Assembly: GCF_003937945.1 (NCBI RefSeq) | Contig: NZ_RSEC01000036.1 | Coordinates: 992,001-1,056,000 of the forward strand | Direction: 5' to 3' | DNA from: Amycolatopsis eburnea | GTDB lineage: Bacteria > Actinomycetota > Actinomycetes > Mycobacteriales > Pseudonocardiaceae | DNA: 64,000 nucleotides | Shown: positions 41,405-50,150 of the stretch, piece by piece | Numbering within the stretch: the first letter of the stretch is position 1 | Layout of the letters: the number at the start of each line of letters is the position of its first letter | Translations under genes and position numbers: made by a program | Notes under the pieces: model-generated | The model's input: only the letters and a program-made list of their open reading frames with translations | Databases searched by the model: none | Told to the model about the DNA's origin: nothing

Positions 41405-41853
41405 CCGAGAGCGCCGTACCCGCGGACGAACGCGGTGAGCAGCCGGCCGAAGGTGTCGCGGTCCTCGTCCGGCCAGTCCGCCATGACCTCCGCGAACACC
41501 GAGCGGCGGAAGGCGTGCAGCTCGTCGAGGTGCGCCTGGCCGGCCTCGGTCGGCACGAGCACCGCGCGCCGTCCGTCGCGCTGATCGGCTTCACGGCGGA
41601 GCAGCCCCTGTTCGACCGCGCGCGCCACCAGGCGGCTCGCGCGGGGCTGGTCGACGCCCATCGCCGCGCTCAAGGCCGTCACCGTGCTGGGCTCGCCGCG
41701 GTCGGCGAGCTCCTCGACGACGTCGAGCAGTTCGTGCACCGGGTCGTGCGCGCCACGGCCCCTGGCCTTGCCGATCCGGCTCAGGGCCCGCCGCTGCTGG
41801 CTGCGGCGGATCGCGATCATGGCGCGCTCGACGTCGGCCACCGCGTCCGTCAT
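41401..41853 (-). CDS. MarR-family transcriptional regulator
   Basis: A 150-residue winged-helix protein. DNA-binding elements are STVTALSAAMGVDQPRASRL (HTH) and the wing ADQRDGRRAVLVPTEAG. The stop overlaps the dnaB stop tail to tail. The start at ATG 41853 faces a divergent regulator gene; an inverted repeat lies between them, so mutual or self-repression is likely. The effector is unknown. Confidence 0.9.
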   Translation of the reverse strand: MTDAVADVERAMIAIRRSQQRRALSRIGKARGRGAHDPVHELLDVVEELADRGEPSTVTALSAAMGVDQPRASRLVARAVEQGLLRREADQRDGRRAVLVPTEAGQAHLDELHAFRRSVFAEVMADWPDEDRDTFGRLLTAFVRGYGALG

Positions 41854-41871
41854 GGTTGCTCCACCTCCAAA

Positions 41872-41893
41872 CTACATGTACTTTTACATGCAG
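41872..41893. promoter_or_regulatory. Operator-like inverted repeat between two MarR-like genes
   Basis: CTACATGTA (41872-41880) and TACATGCAG (41885-41893) are complementary at 8 of 9 positions around a 4-bp spacer, in an AT-rich pocket 18 bp upstream of the left gene's start codon. Confidence 0.6.
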
Positions 41894-41919
41894 TTGTTCA
41901 CCGACATATCGGAGTTCCC

Positions 41920-42306
41920 ATGAAACCCCTCGGCTGGTGGCTGCGCCACCTCCACGAGCTCCTCGAGTCCTCCATGGCCCGGGTCCTCGAAGCGGAATCG
42001 CTGACCCGGCGGCACTGGCAGGTACTCAACACGATCGCCCTCGGCGCCCGCACGCCGGAGGAGGTCGACGCGGCCATGGCGCCGTTCGTCACCGCCGAGG
42101 GCTCGATGGCCCCGAAGGTGGCCGACCTGCGCACCCGCGGCTGGGTCGCCGAAGACGGCGCCTTGACCGCCGACGGCGTCGCGGCCCATGCCCGCGTCGA
42201 AGCGCGCGTCCAGGAGTTCCGCGCGAAGTCCATGGCGGGCATCGGCGACGACGACTACCGGACGACGATCCGCACGCTGGAGCGGTGCGCGGCCAACCTC
42301 GCCTGA
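41920..42306 (+). CDS. Small MarR-like winged-helix protein
   Basis: A 128-residue protein starting at ATG 41920 after GGAG. Residues 30-95 look like a winged helix (LTRRHWQVLNTIALGARTPE, then PKVADLRTRGWVAEDGALTADG). The wing is short and the usual C-terminal dimer helix is present (VEARVQEFRAKS). It probably belongs to the MarR group and shares a divergent promoter region with the other MarR gene. The DODA-type dioxygenase gene follows and may be its target. Confidence 0.8.
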   Translation: MKPLGWWLRHLHELLESSMARVLEAESLTRRHWQVLNTIALGARTPEEVDAAMAPFVTAEGSMAPKVADLRTRGWVAEDGALTADGVAAHARVEARVQEFRAKSMAGIGDDDYRTTIRTLERCAANLA

Positions 42307-42344
42307 GGAATATCCCGGGTCCGTCCGGCGTCGGGTATCCTAGT

Positions 42345-42360
42345 AGTTGAACTTTCAAAT
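42345..42360. promoter_or_regulatory. Operator-like palindrome upstream of the dioxygenase gene
   Basis: AGTTGAACTTTCAAAT contains the perfect palindrome TTGAA-CT-TTCAA (42347-42358), 16 bp before the start codon. Similar AGTTGAA-type sites are bound by MarR-family repressors in front of ring-cleavage dioxygenase genes. Confidence 0.5.
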
Positions 42361-42374
42361 ACTTGGAGCGCTCG

Positions 42375-43145
42375 ATGACCCGCACCCCGGTCCTCTACCT
42401 CAGCCACGGCGCCCCGCCGCTCGCCGACGACGCCACCTGGACCCGCCAGCTCGCCGGCTGGTCGGCCGACCTGCCGAAGCCCCGCGCGATCCTCGTCGTG
42501 TCGGCGCACTGGGAGGAGGCGCCGCTGACCCTCGGCGCGACGACGACCGTGCCGCTCGTGTACGACTTCTGGGGCTTCCCCGAGCGCTACTACCAGGTGA
42601 AGTACGCGGCTCCTGGCGCGCCGGAGCTGGCCGCGAAGGTGCGTAAGCTGCTTCGCTCGACGGAGACGCCGGTGCACGACGCGCCGGAGCGGGGTCTCGA
42701 CCACGGCGCCTACGTGCCGCTCGTCGAGATGTACCCGGACGCCGACATCCCGGTGCTGCAGGTCTCGATGCCGTCGCTGGACCCGCGGGAGCTGTTCGAA
42801 CTCGGCCGCAAGCTCGCGCCGCTGCGCGACGAAGGCGTGCTGATCGTCGGCAGCGGCTTCTTCACCCACAACCTCAGCGGCATGGCCCGCGCCACCGACG
42901 GCACCCCGCCGGCGTGGTCGGCCGAGTTCGACCACTGGGGCGACGAGGTCCTGCGCAGCGGAGACGTCGACACGCTGCTCGACTTCCGGCACAAGGCACC
43001 GGCGGCGACGCTCGCGCACCCGCGGATCGAGCACTTCGCGCCGCTGTTCGTCTCCCTCGGCGCCAGCTCCGACGAAGGCTCCGGCCGAACCGTGATCGAC
43101 GGGTTCTGGCACGGCCTGGCGAAGCGCTCCCTGCAGTTCTCCTGA
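42375..43145 (+). CDS. Class III extradiol dioxygenase, DODA type
   Basis: A 257-residue LigB-fold protein of the 4,5-DOPA-extradiol-dioxygenase-like group (YgiD/YodB-linked family). Probable metal and catalytic His are His11 (LSHGAPPL), His45 (VVSAHW), the His of LDHGAYVPL and of FFTHN. FWGFPERYYQVKY is a family hallmark. ATG 42375 is used since GGAG lies 6 bp upstream; the open frame extends 4 codons further. Physiological substrate unknown, likely a catechol or quinol. Regulation by a neighbouring MarR protein is plausible. Confidence 0.9.
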   Translation: MTRTPVLYLSHGAPPLADDATWTRQLAGWSADLPKPRAILVVSAHWEEAPLTLGATTTVPLVYDFWGFPERYYQVKYAAPGAPELAAKVRKLLRSTETPVHDAPERGLDHGAYVPLVEMYPDADIPVLQVSMPSLDPRELFELGRKLAPLRDEGVLIVGSGFFTHNLSGMARATDGTPPAWSAEFDHWGDEVLRSGDVDTLLDFRHKAPAATLAHPRIEHFAPLFVSLGASSDEGSGRTVIDGFWHGLAKRSLQFS

Positions 43146-43161
43146 CGTTCCCCGGACACGA

Positions 43162-43198
43162 ACGAACCCCAGGGGCCGGGTGGGCTCCTGGGGTTCGT
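43162..43198 (+). terminator. Terminator after the dioxygenase gene
   Basis: A perfect 12-bp stem (ACGAACCCCAGG at 43162-43173 and its complement at 43187-43198) with a 13-nt loop, 17 bp behind the stop. Confidence 0.85.
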
Positions 43199-43314
43199 CC
43201 TCTCCAGGGAAGGAGAGCCTTTTCGAGAACCGCGATCGCGGGTGGGAGGCGTTCCGTGCGAGGTCACCCTCGCGGCGCGGTGGAACGCCTGCCCGTGACG
43301 GCGGGGTACGGGGG

Positions 43315-43343
43315 CCGGGCGGGCTCTGGCTGAACCCGCCCGG
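43315..43343 (-). terminator. Terminator after the repeat-protein gene
   Basis: CCGGGCGGG (43315-43323) pairs with CCCGCCCGG (43335-43343), 10 bp behind the minus-strand stop at 43353; 11-nt loop. Confidence 0.7.
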
Positions 43344-43352
43344 CGTCCGGAA

Positions 43353-46300
43353 CTACTTGCGCTTGACCAGACCCAGCAGCTTCGCGAGGAAGCCGGTCGA
43401 GTCCAGGCCCGACATGGCCGGGACCTGCGCGGCCGGGGCCGCGCTGTCCAGCACCGGCAGCTTGGCGTTCACCGGCAGGGCCGGAGTGGCCGGCAGCGCG
43501 GTCGGCAGCGCCGGGGTGGCCGGCAGGGCCGGGGTCACCGGCAGCGCGACCGGCAGGGCCGGGACCGCGGGCAGGCCGGCGGTCGGCAGGTCGGCACGCT
43601 CGGTGCCACCCAGCGCCGGCAGCGACGGCAGCAGGCCGCCGTTCAGGGCCGGGATGTGCACCGGCAGGCCACCGGTCGGCAGGTCGGCGCGCTGGGCGCC
43701 GTGCCCGGCCAGGGAACCACCCAGGCCCGAGAGCCCGTTCAGACCCGGCAGGCCACCCGCGGTCGGCAGGTGGGGCAGCCCGGCCATCGGGGACACCGGC
43801 ACGTCGGCGCGCTGCGCCGGCACGGCGGTGGGCAGTGCGGGCAGGCCCGCGGTGGGCAGCCCCGCCGTCGGCAGGCCGCTGGCGAGCCCGGTCAGCGAGG
43901 GCAGCTCGCCGGCACCCAGCTCCGAACCCTCGACCGGGTTCGCGATCGCGTCGGCCGCGTCCGTGGCCTCGCCGTTGATGCTGGTCATGTCGGTCGCGTC
44001 GGCGGTGGCCACGCCGAGCAGCTCCAGGGGCACCCCGAAGATCTGCACCGGCGCCACGATGTCGTGGTAGAAGTTGTAGCCCGACAGGCTGGACCCGTCG
44101 CCCTCGGTGGTCGGCTCGCCGCCGTTCTCCGTGGTCAGCGTGTTGTCGCCGACGGCGTGCGCGACGCCGCCCACGGCCACCGAGTCGCCGAACAGCTGCG
44201 CGATCGCCGTGGCCGGGATGTCGAGGATGTTGCCGGAGATGGCGCCCTCGACACCGGAGGTGGTGTCGTCGCCCGCGTTCTCGACCGAGGTCATGCTGAC
44301 GCCGGTGCCGGTCGCGACACCCGCGGCGCTGACCGCGTCACCGAAGACCTGCACCACCGGCAGCGCGTCCGCGCCGACGATGTTGCCGGCCACCGCGCCA
44401 CCGTCACCGTTGGTGGTGGCGTCGCCGCCGGCCACCGAGCTGGTGTCGTTGGTGCCCAGGCCGTGGCCCAGGGCCGCACCCGCGACGCCGTCGCTGAAGA
44501 CCTGCGCGACACCGGCGACCGGCGCCTTCACGATGTTGCCGGTGAGGGCACCGTCCTGCCCGTCGGTGAGGGCGTCGCCGCCCGCCGAGGAGTCGGTGAT
44601 GTTGTCGTTCTCACCGGTGCCGATGCCCGCGAGGGCGGCGCCGCTGCCGGCGGCCAGCACCGGGAGCGAGACCGGGGCCTCGACGATGTTGCCGGCGCCG
44701 GCGCCCGCGGGGCCGTCCGCCGTGACGTCGCCGCCCGCGTTGGACGTCGTGTCGGTCGAGCCCTTGCCGTGGCCCTGGCCGACGAACGCGCCGCCGATGT
44801 TGGCGACCTGCACCGGCAGCGAAGCTGGCACGGTGCCCAGGTTGGAGCTCAGGAAGCCGTTGTCGTCGTGGGTGGAGCCACCGCCGCCACCGGAGACGAC
44901 CTTGGTCTCCTCGGCCGAGCCGGAGCCCTGGCCGATGAACGAGCCGCCCACGCCGAAGACCTCGGCGGGCACGGCGACCGGCACCTGGACGACGTTGCCC
45001 GAGCCGGACGAGTCGTTGCCCTGCGTGCCGTCGTACGCCCCGGCGGTGACCGTCTTGTCCTCGGTCGCCGTGCCGGTCGCGTTGCCGATGTGGCTGCCGC
45101 CGATGCCGAAGACCTCGGGCGCGCCCGCGGTCTGGGTGTTGACGATGTTGCCGCCCAGCACGGAGTCGTTGCCCCGGGTGTAGCTGCCGTTGCCCGCGTT
45201 GGCGTCGGTGGTGTTGTCGTGCGCGGCGTTGGCCTGGCCGATGTAGGTGCCACCGATGCCGAAGGCCTCGACCGGCAGCGCGACCGACGGGTTCAGGACG
45301 TTGCCCGAGCCGCTCGCGTTGTCGCCGGCGGTCTTGACGAAGCCGCCCGAGTCGACCGTGCTGGAGGAGCTGCCGGTCTCGGGGATGCCCGCGGAGGCGT
45401 TGCCGATCCACGAACCCGCGACACCCGCGACGTTCGCGATCGGGGACAGCGAGGCCGCCCCGCCGTTGCCGGACAGGAACGAGTCGTTGCCGCTCGTCTC
45501 GAGGTAGGTCGGGATGCCGAGGCTGCCCTCGCGCGTGTCCCCGGCCGTCGCGTCGGCGGAGGTGTTGCAGCCGTCGGAGTTCGACAGCGAGCCCCACACG
45601 GCGCCCGAGTTGCAGTTGAACTTGACCGGCAGGGCGATCGGCGCGCCGACCACGTTGCCCGATCCGGCGCTGTTGTCGCCGGAGCTGAACAGCGAGCCGC
45701 CGGAGGTGGCGACCGTGTCGGCCGAGTAGCCGTGGCTCTGGCCGTTGCCGAGCAGGTACGACGCGGCGTTGCCGGTCACCTGCACCGGGGTGGCGAACTG
45801 GCCGGCCACCACGTTGCCGGAGAGGGCCGAGCCGTCGCCGTTGGTGTCGACGTTCCCGGTCTCGGTGGTGCTCTGGCTGGCCGACCCGCCGGTCACGCGG
45901 CCGGTGCCGCCGGCGACGCCGCCGCCGTTCCCGGCGATCTGGACGGGGAGCGCCCAGTCGAGGGCGACCGCGTTGCCCGCGAGGCTCGAGTCCTCACCGG
46001 TGGTCGCGATGTCCTGGTTGTGCTCCCAGGTCTGGGTGTGGTCGCCGCCCTCGACGGTCGCGTCGCCGAGCACCCCGACCGCGTTGTCCACGATCTGGAT
46101 CGGGACGACGACGTCGCCGGTGACCTTGTTGCCCTTGAGGTTGTTGTGGCTCGGGGTGAAGGCGCCCGCGCCGTCGGCCTTGGTGACACCGCCGAGGGTG
46201 CTCTGGCTGATCGGGCTCGCTTCGTCGAGCTGCTTCGCCGCTTCGTTCGCCGCGTTCGTGACCGGCTTGGCGCTCAGCTCCGTCTGCCCGGCGGGCAGGT

Positions 46301-46490
46301 CCAGCTGGCCGAAGGGGGTCCCGACCGCGTTGTTGGCCTCCTGGATGGGGACCGTCACGTTGAGGTCGAGCGGGGACGCCGGGGCGTCCGGGTTGACGTT
46401 CTCGTCGGCCGAGGCGATGCCGGTACCCAGCATCAGCAACCCACCCGTGACAAGTGCGGTCTGGAGTCCGCGCTTTGCCCACGTCTGCAT
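43353..46490 (-). CDS. Giant secreted chaplin-like repeat protein
   Basis: A 1045-residue exported protein. Signal peptide at about 1-28 (cleavage near IASAD). After a 90-residue lead-in come about 14 imperfect repeats of roughly 50 residues (about 118-850). Each begins (L/S/A)(S/A)GN(I/V)V, has a P-x3-PV-x-V core, then G-x-G-x3-(I/V)G and a polar Thr/Ser/Asp/Gly stretch. The core resembles the chaplin domain (SGNxxQVPxxxPVxxxGN), though chaplins are 40-60 residues and usually carry two Cys, which are absent in most repeats here. The tail (about 855-1010) is Leu/Pro-rich with LPTAG motifs, and the protein ends in GLVKRK. AAGGAG precedes ATG 46490. Confidence 0.85.
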   Translation of the reverse strand: MQTWAKRGLQTALVTGGLLMLGTGIASADENVNPDAPASPLDLNVTVPIQEANNAVGTPFGQLDLPAGQTELSAKPVTNAANEAAKQLDEASPISQSTLGGVTKADGAGAFTPSHNNLKGNKVTGDVVVPIQIVDNAVGVLGDATVEGGDHTQTWEHNQDIATTGEDSSLAGNAVALDWALPVQIAGNGGGVAGGTGRVTGGSASQSTTETGNVDTNGDGSALSGNVVAGQFATPVQVTGNAASYLLGNGQSHGYSADTVATSGGSLFSSGDNSAGSGNVVGAPIALPVKFNCNSGAVWGSLSNSDGCNTSADATAGDTREGSLGIPTYLETSGNDSFLSGNGGAASLSPIANVAGVAGSWIGNASAGIPETGSSSSTVDSGGFVKTAGDNASGSGNVLNPSVALPVEAFGIGGTYIGQANAAHDNTTDANAGNGSYTRGNDSVLGGNIVNTQTAGAPEVFGIGGSHIGNATGTATEDKTVTAGAYDGTQGNDSSGSGNVVQVPVAVPAEVFGVGGSFIGQGSGSAEETKVVSGGGGGSTHDDNGFLSSNLGTVPASLPVQVANIGGAFVGQGHGKGSTDTTSNAGGDVTADGPAGAGAGNIVEAPVSLPVLAAGSGAALAGIGTGENDNITDSSAGGDALTDGQDGALTGNIVKAPVAGVAQVFSDGVAGAALGHGLGTNDTSSVAGGDATTNGDGGAVAGNIVGADALPVVQVFGDAVSAAGVATGTGVSMTSVENAGDDTTSGVEGAISGNILDIPATAIAQLFGDSVAVGGVAHAVGDNTLTTENGGEPTTEGDGSSLSGYNFYHDIVAPVQIFGVPLELLGVATADATDMTSINGEATDAADAIANPVEGSELGAGELPSLTGLASGLPTAGLPTAGLPALPTAVPAQRADVPVSPMAGLPHLPTAGGLPGLNGLSGLGGSLAGHGAQRADLPTGGLPVHIPALNGGLLPSLPALGGTERADLPTAGLPAVPALPVALPVTPALPATPALPTALPATPALPVNAKLPVLDSAAPAAQVPAMSGLDSTGFLAKLLGLVKRK
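43455..43890 (-). repeat. LPTAG/RADLP-rich C-terminal tail of the repeat protein
   Basis: The tail contains four LPTAG and one LPTGG pentapeptides plus three (Q/E)RAD(V/L)P elements, then a run of ALP(V/A)(T/A)PALP units. It lacks a following hydrophobic helix, so it is not a classical sortase signal despite the pentapeptides. Confidence 0.75.
43930..46139 (-). repeat. About 14 tandem chaplin-like repeats within the coding sequence
   Basis: At protein level the repeats are about 52 residues with strongly conserved SGN(I/V)V and PV-x-V-x-G cores and variable polar spacers. At DNA level they are diverged, so recent amplification by slippage is unlikely. Repeats 6, 7 and 8 share EVFG(I/V)GGS(H/F)IG and are the most alike. 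Confidence 0.8.
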
Positions 46491-46676
46491 GGGGTTTTTC
46501 TCCTTTATTTCGGGTTCCCTTGCGGGTTCATGGCGATGCGTCGCAGCGCATCGAGGGGGAAGGAACTTCTTGCGGGCGCGACAAAGCGCACCGCCGTGTC
46601 ACGGGTTTTTCGCGGACGCGGACGCCGTCAGCCGAAGACGGACTCGGGCGCGTCAGCTACCCGTGATGGGAGGTGT

Positions 46677-47585
46677 TCAGTCAGGAGTGACACCGGGCTG
46701 CTCGCCCGGGGTGCGCATCGCGGTGCGCAGGCCGACGCGGCTCATGGCCGCGACGGCGGAGTCGACGGCTTCGGTCGTCCAGAAGGGGACGCCGAAGTTG
46801 AGGCCGTCGAGGTGACCACCGGGGGCGGTGCTGCCACCCGGGGCGGTGGGGACGGACGGCGCAACCGGGAGCTGCGCCGGGGTCAGCGGCGACGGCAGGT
46901 CACGGTGGGAATCGCGGGACTCGCCCGCCGCACCCGTGACGTCGTCGTGCTGAAGACCCGTCGGCGTCGCGAATCGCGACGCGGCGGGGAGTTCGACGGT
47001 CGTGACGGCGACCGGTTCCGTGGCCTGGGCGACGGCGGTGGTCACCGGCTCCTGCTCGACCGGGGCGATCCCCGGGAGCGGGACCAGGTCACCGTGGCCG
47101 GCCGGGTCGAGCAGCTGCAGCACGTCGTGCGCCGGCTCGGGGGTGAAGGTCTGCTCGAGGACCTCGCGGGTGTCCTGCGGCTCGCGGACGATGTGCTCGA
47201 CCGCGCCGAGGGTGCGCTGCGCCGGGCTCACGACGGCTTCGTCGGCGAGGTCCGAAACCGAGTCGCTGACGCGGTCGGAGACCTCGTGCCCGAGGACGCG
47301 GGCGCACGGCTCGCTCCACGCCGTGGCGTCCTGCGCGCAGCTCGTGGCGGAGACGTCCTTCGCCGCGTCCGTGGCACCGGTGTTCACGTCGCCGACGCTG
47401 CCGGTGGCGGCCTCGGTGATCGGGGCGGTGCCCACCTCGACGGTGTCCGCGGAAGCGGTCGCACCGGAGACGAGCCACGCGGCGGCGGTGCCGGCCACGG
47501 CCCCGCCGAGCACGAGCAGCGCACGCGACACGAAGCGGCGGGTGCGCTTGGCGCCCTGCCCCTCGTTCGTCGCGTGGTCGGCCAC
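46677..47585 (-). CDS. Exported hypothetical protein upstream of the repeat protein
   Basis: A 302-residue protein with a basic N-terminus and an export helix at about 21-46 (LLVLGGAVAGTAAAWLVSG), cleavage near TASAD. The mature part has two Cys close together (TSCAQDATAWSEPC), an amphipathic helical stretch (about 100-140), and a Pro/Ala-rich second half. No known domain is recognised. GTG 47585 has AGGAGA upstream. It ends 186 bp before the repeat-protein start and could be expressed with it; both are probably on the cell surface. Confidence 0.78.
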   Translation of the reverse strand: MADHATNEGQGAKRTRRFVSRALLVLGGAVAGTAAAWLVSGATASADTVEVGTAPITEAATGSVGDVNTGATDAAKDVSATSCAQDATAWSEPCARVLGHEVSDRVSDSVSDLADEAVVSPAQRTLGAVEHIVREPQDTREVLEQTFTPEPAHDVLQLLDPAGHGDLVPLPGIAPVEQEPVTTAVAQATEPVAVTTVELPAASRFATPTGLQHDDVTGAAGESRDSHRDLPSPLTPAQLPVAPSVPTAPGGSTAPGGHLDGLNFGVPFWTTEAVDSAVAAMSRVGLRTAMRTPGEQPGVTPD

Positions 47586-47817
47586 TGGTGCGTCTCCTGG
47601 TGCTCGGTGGAAGTCCGGCGAAGTGCCGTTGCGAGAGCGACCTAATCAAATCCGCGACGCGGCTCGCATCCTCGACACGACTTGATGCCCCCATCGTGTG
47701 AAGAACACAGCGTGCGATCGGGTGTCACGACGGGTGATCGCGGCTGGCCGGTCAGCGTGTCGGACTCGGCTCCCGGAAAGCGGCCGAATCGGACGGTGTT
47801 GCCAGTACGGTGAGCCG

Positions 47818-49017
47818 GTGAGCCACGCGCGACGCGAAGACCCGTTCCTGCCGGAGCACGAGGACATCACCGGGCTGATCCCCCGGGGCCTGCGCATCAG
47901 CGCGGCGCTGGCGTGGCGGTTCATCGTGGTGATCGCCGCGTTGTACGCCGTGGTCTGGGTGATCGGCTACCTCTCGGTGGTCGTCATCCCGCTGTCCATC
48001 GCCCTGCTGGTGTCCGCGCTCCTCGCGCCGGCGGTGCAGAAGCTGGTGGCGGTGCGGTTCCCGCGGGGGCTGGCGACAGCGATCGTGCTGATCGCCGGGC
48101 TGGCCGTGCTGGGCGGGCTGCTGACGTTCGTCATCACGCAGTTCTCCTCCGGCCTGCCGCAGCTGCAGCAGCAGGTGAACGCGAGCCTCGACCAGATCAA
48201 GAACTGGCTGCTCAACGGGCCGCCGCACCTGCGCCAGGAGCAGATCCAGGACTTCATCAACCAGGCGATCGGGTTCATCCAGAACAACCAGGCGTCCATC
48301 ACGACGACCGCGCTGACCACGGCGAGCACGGTCGGCGAGATCCTCACCGGCTTCCTGCTGACGCTGTTCATCACGATCTTCTTCCTCAGCGGCGGCGACG
48401 GCATCTGGACGTTCCTCGTGCGCGCGGTGCCCGGCCGGGTCCGCGCCCGGGTCGACGTCGCCGGCCGCCGCGGGTTCGCGTCGCTGGTCAGCTACGTGCG
48501 GGCGACGGCGGCGGTCGCCGTGGTCGACGCCGTCGGCATCGGCATCGGCCTGTGGATCATGGGTGTCCCGCTGGTGATCCCGCTGGCGACGCTGGTGTTC
48601 ATCGGCGCGTTCATCCCGATCATCGGCGCGGTCATCACCGGCGGCGTCGCGGTGCTGATCGCGCTGGTGACGAACGGCTTCATCGGCGCGGTGATCGTGT
48701 TGGGCATCGTGATCGGCGTGATGCAGCTGGAAAGCCACATCCTGCAGCCGCTGCTGCTCGGGCGGGCCGTGAAGCTGCACCCGCTGGCCGTGGTCCTAGC
48801 CATCACCGCCGGCCTGGTCGCGGGCGGGATCGCTGGCGCGCTGCTGGCCGTGCCGCTGCTCGCGGTGCTCAACGCCGGCGTCCGGTCGCTGCTGCACGAG
48901 ACCAACCCGGACCCGGCCGACGTGGACGTCCTCAAGGACCAGGCGGCGCAGCCGAACGACGCCGAACCGGGATCGCCCCGCGCGGAAGTGCCGACCCGCG
49001 GCGAAGAAGACGAATGA
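47818..49017 (+). CDS. AI-2E family transporter (PerM type)
   Basis: A 399-residue membrane protein with about 8 helices of the AI-2E/PerM family. Conserved elements are the central amphipathic region (about 110-170), RGFASLVSYVRATAAVAVVDA, and the motif PLLLGRAVKLHPLAVVL near the end. GTG 47818 is chosen: a -10-like TACGGT lies at 47806-47811, again a leaderless geometry. The stop overlaps the start of the downstream kinase gene (ATGA), linking the transporter to a two-component system. The name reflects the family; autoinducer export is not implied. Confidence 0.87.
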   Translation: MSHARREDPFLPEHEDITGLIPRGLRISAALAWRFIVVIAALYAVVWVIGYLSVVVIPLSIALLVSALLAPAVQKLVAVRFPRGLATAIVLIAGLAVLGGLLTFVITQFSSGLPQLQQQVNASLDQIKNWLLNGPPHLRQEQIQDFINQAIGFIQNNQASITTTALTTASTVGEILTGFLLTLFITIFFLSGGDGIWTFLVRAVPGRVRARVDVAGRRGFASLVSYVRATAAVAVVDAVGIGIGLWIMGVPLVIPLATLVFIGAFIPIIGAVITGGVAVLIALVTNGFIGAVIVLGIVIGVMQLESHILQPLLLGRAVKLHPLAVVLAITAGLVAGGIAGALLAVPLLAVLNAGVRSLLHETNPDPADVDVLKDQAAQPNDAEPGSPRAEVPTRGEEDE

Positions 49018-50150
49018 CCGTCGCGCGGACCCCCGATCCGATCACGCCCATGTGGCGGGGCGTGATCGCGTTCCGCTGGCTCACCTGGGCGTTCGCCTGC
49101 GGCACCGTGATCGTCCAGAGCGGGCACTACCAGCGCGAGTGGCTGGCGTGGTCGATCGTCGGCGTGATGGCGCTGTGGTCGGTCGTCAGCAGCTTCCTCT
49201 ACCTGCGCGAGCGGACGCGGCCGCCGGCGCTGGTCGTCTTCGACCTGGTGTTCACGACGGCGTTGCTGCTGACCTCGCCGTGGGTGCTCAGCGACGCGCA
49301 GTTCGCCCTGAACGTCCCGCTCATCACCACGGTCTGGGCGGCCGTGCCGCCGGTCGCCGCGGGCGCCCGCTTCGGGGCGAGCGGTGGCGTGCTGGCCGGG
49401 CTGGTCGTCGGCGTGGCGACCGGGCTGGCGCGCGAGAAGTTCGACCTCGACGTCGCCCGCGACGGCGTCCTGCTCGCCGCCGCCGGCCTGCTGGTCGGTA
49501 TGGCCGCGACCATGGGCCGCCGGTCCGCCGCGCGGCTGGAGCAGGCGCTGCGGAAGGAAGCGGCGACGGCCGAGCGGGAGCGGCTGGCCCGCTCGATCCA
49601 CGACAGCGTGCTGCAGGTGCTCGCCCGGGTCCGCAAACGCGGCAACGAGGTCGGCGGTGAAGCGGCGGAGCTGGCGCGGCTGGCCGGCGAGCAGGAGATC
49701 GCGCTGCGGTCGCTGGTGACCACCGAGCCGCTGACGCCGAACGACGGCGGCACGGTGAGCCTGCGCGCGGCGCTGCAGCTGCTCGCGACGTCGTCGGTGC
49801 AGGTCTCGACGCCGGCGGACGACGTCGAGCTGCCCGCGCGCGTCACCGAGGAGCTCGTCGCGGTCACCCGCGAAGCGCTGGCGAACGTCGAGAAGCACGC
49901 CGGTCCCGGCGCGCACGCGTGGGTGCTGCTGGAAGACCTCGGCAGCGAAGTCGTGGTGAGCATCCGCGACGACGGACCGGGCATTCCGGACGGCGTTCTC
50001 GAGCGAGCGGCAGCGGAAGGGCACCTCGGCGTGGTGGAATCCATCCGGGGGCGGGTCCGCGATCTCGGGGGGAGCGCGACCCTCGACACCGCGCCCGGCC
50101 AGGGCACGGAGTGGGAGGTCAGGGTGCCGAGCACGAGGGGTGCGAAATGA
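49014..50150 (+). CDS. macS: MacS-family sensor histidine kinase
   Basis: A 378-residue membrane kinase. Five or six helices occupy about residues 15-170. The coupling helix leads to SIHDSVLQVLARV with phosphoacceptor His196 (HisKA_3), then a HATPase domain with VTREALANVEKHAG (N-box) and IRDDGPGIPDG. The form and position match the MacS/MacR pair named in actinomycetes. It overlaps both neighbours by 4 bp (ATGA), so the transporter, kinase and regulator form one translationally coupled unit. Confidence 0.88.
   Translation: MTVARTPDPITPMWRGVIAFRWLTWAFACGTVIVQSGHYQREWLAWSIVGVMALWSVVSSFLYLRERTRPPALVVFDLVFTTALLLTSPWVLSDAQFALNVPLITTVWAAVPPVAAGARFGASGGVLAGLVVGVATGLAREKFDLDVARDGVLLAAAGLLVGMAATMGRRSAARLEQALRKEAATAERERLARSIHDSVLQVLARVRKRGNEVGGEAAELARLAGEQEIALRSLVTTEPLTPNDGGTVSLRAALQLLATSSVQVSTPADDVELPARVTEELVAVTREALANVEKHAGPGAHAWVLLEDLGSEVVVSIRDDGPGIPDGVLERAAAEGHLGVVESIRGRVRDLGGSATLDTAPGQGTEWEVRVPSTRGAK

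Noticed and set aside
43455..43890. Sortase-anchored protein call based on LPTAG
   Set aside because: No hydrophobic helix and only a short basic end follow, so the classical cell-wall sorting signal is incomplete.
43930..46139. CRISPR array or DNA satellite
   Set aside because: The periodicity is at protein level with a roughly 156-bp unit, the DNA copies are diverged, and one open frame spans all of them.
43656..47645. A 1329-codon open frame on the plus strand across the repeat protein and its neighbour
   Set aside because: The translation is Arg/Gly/Val-rich without domains, and it spans two minus-strand genes with clear signal peptides and ribosome sites.
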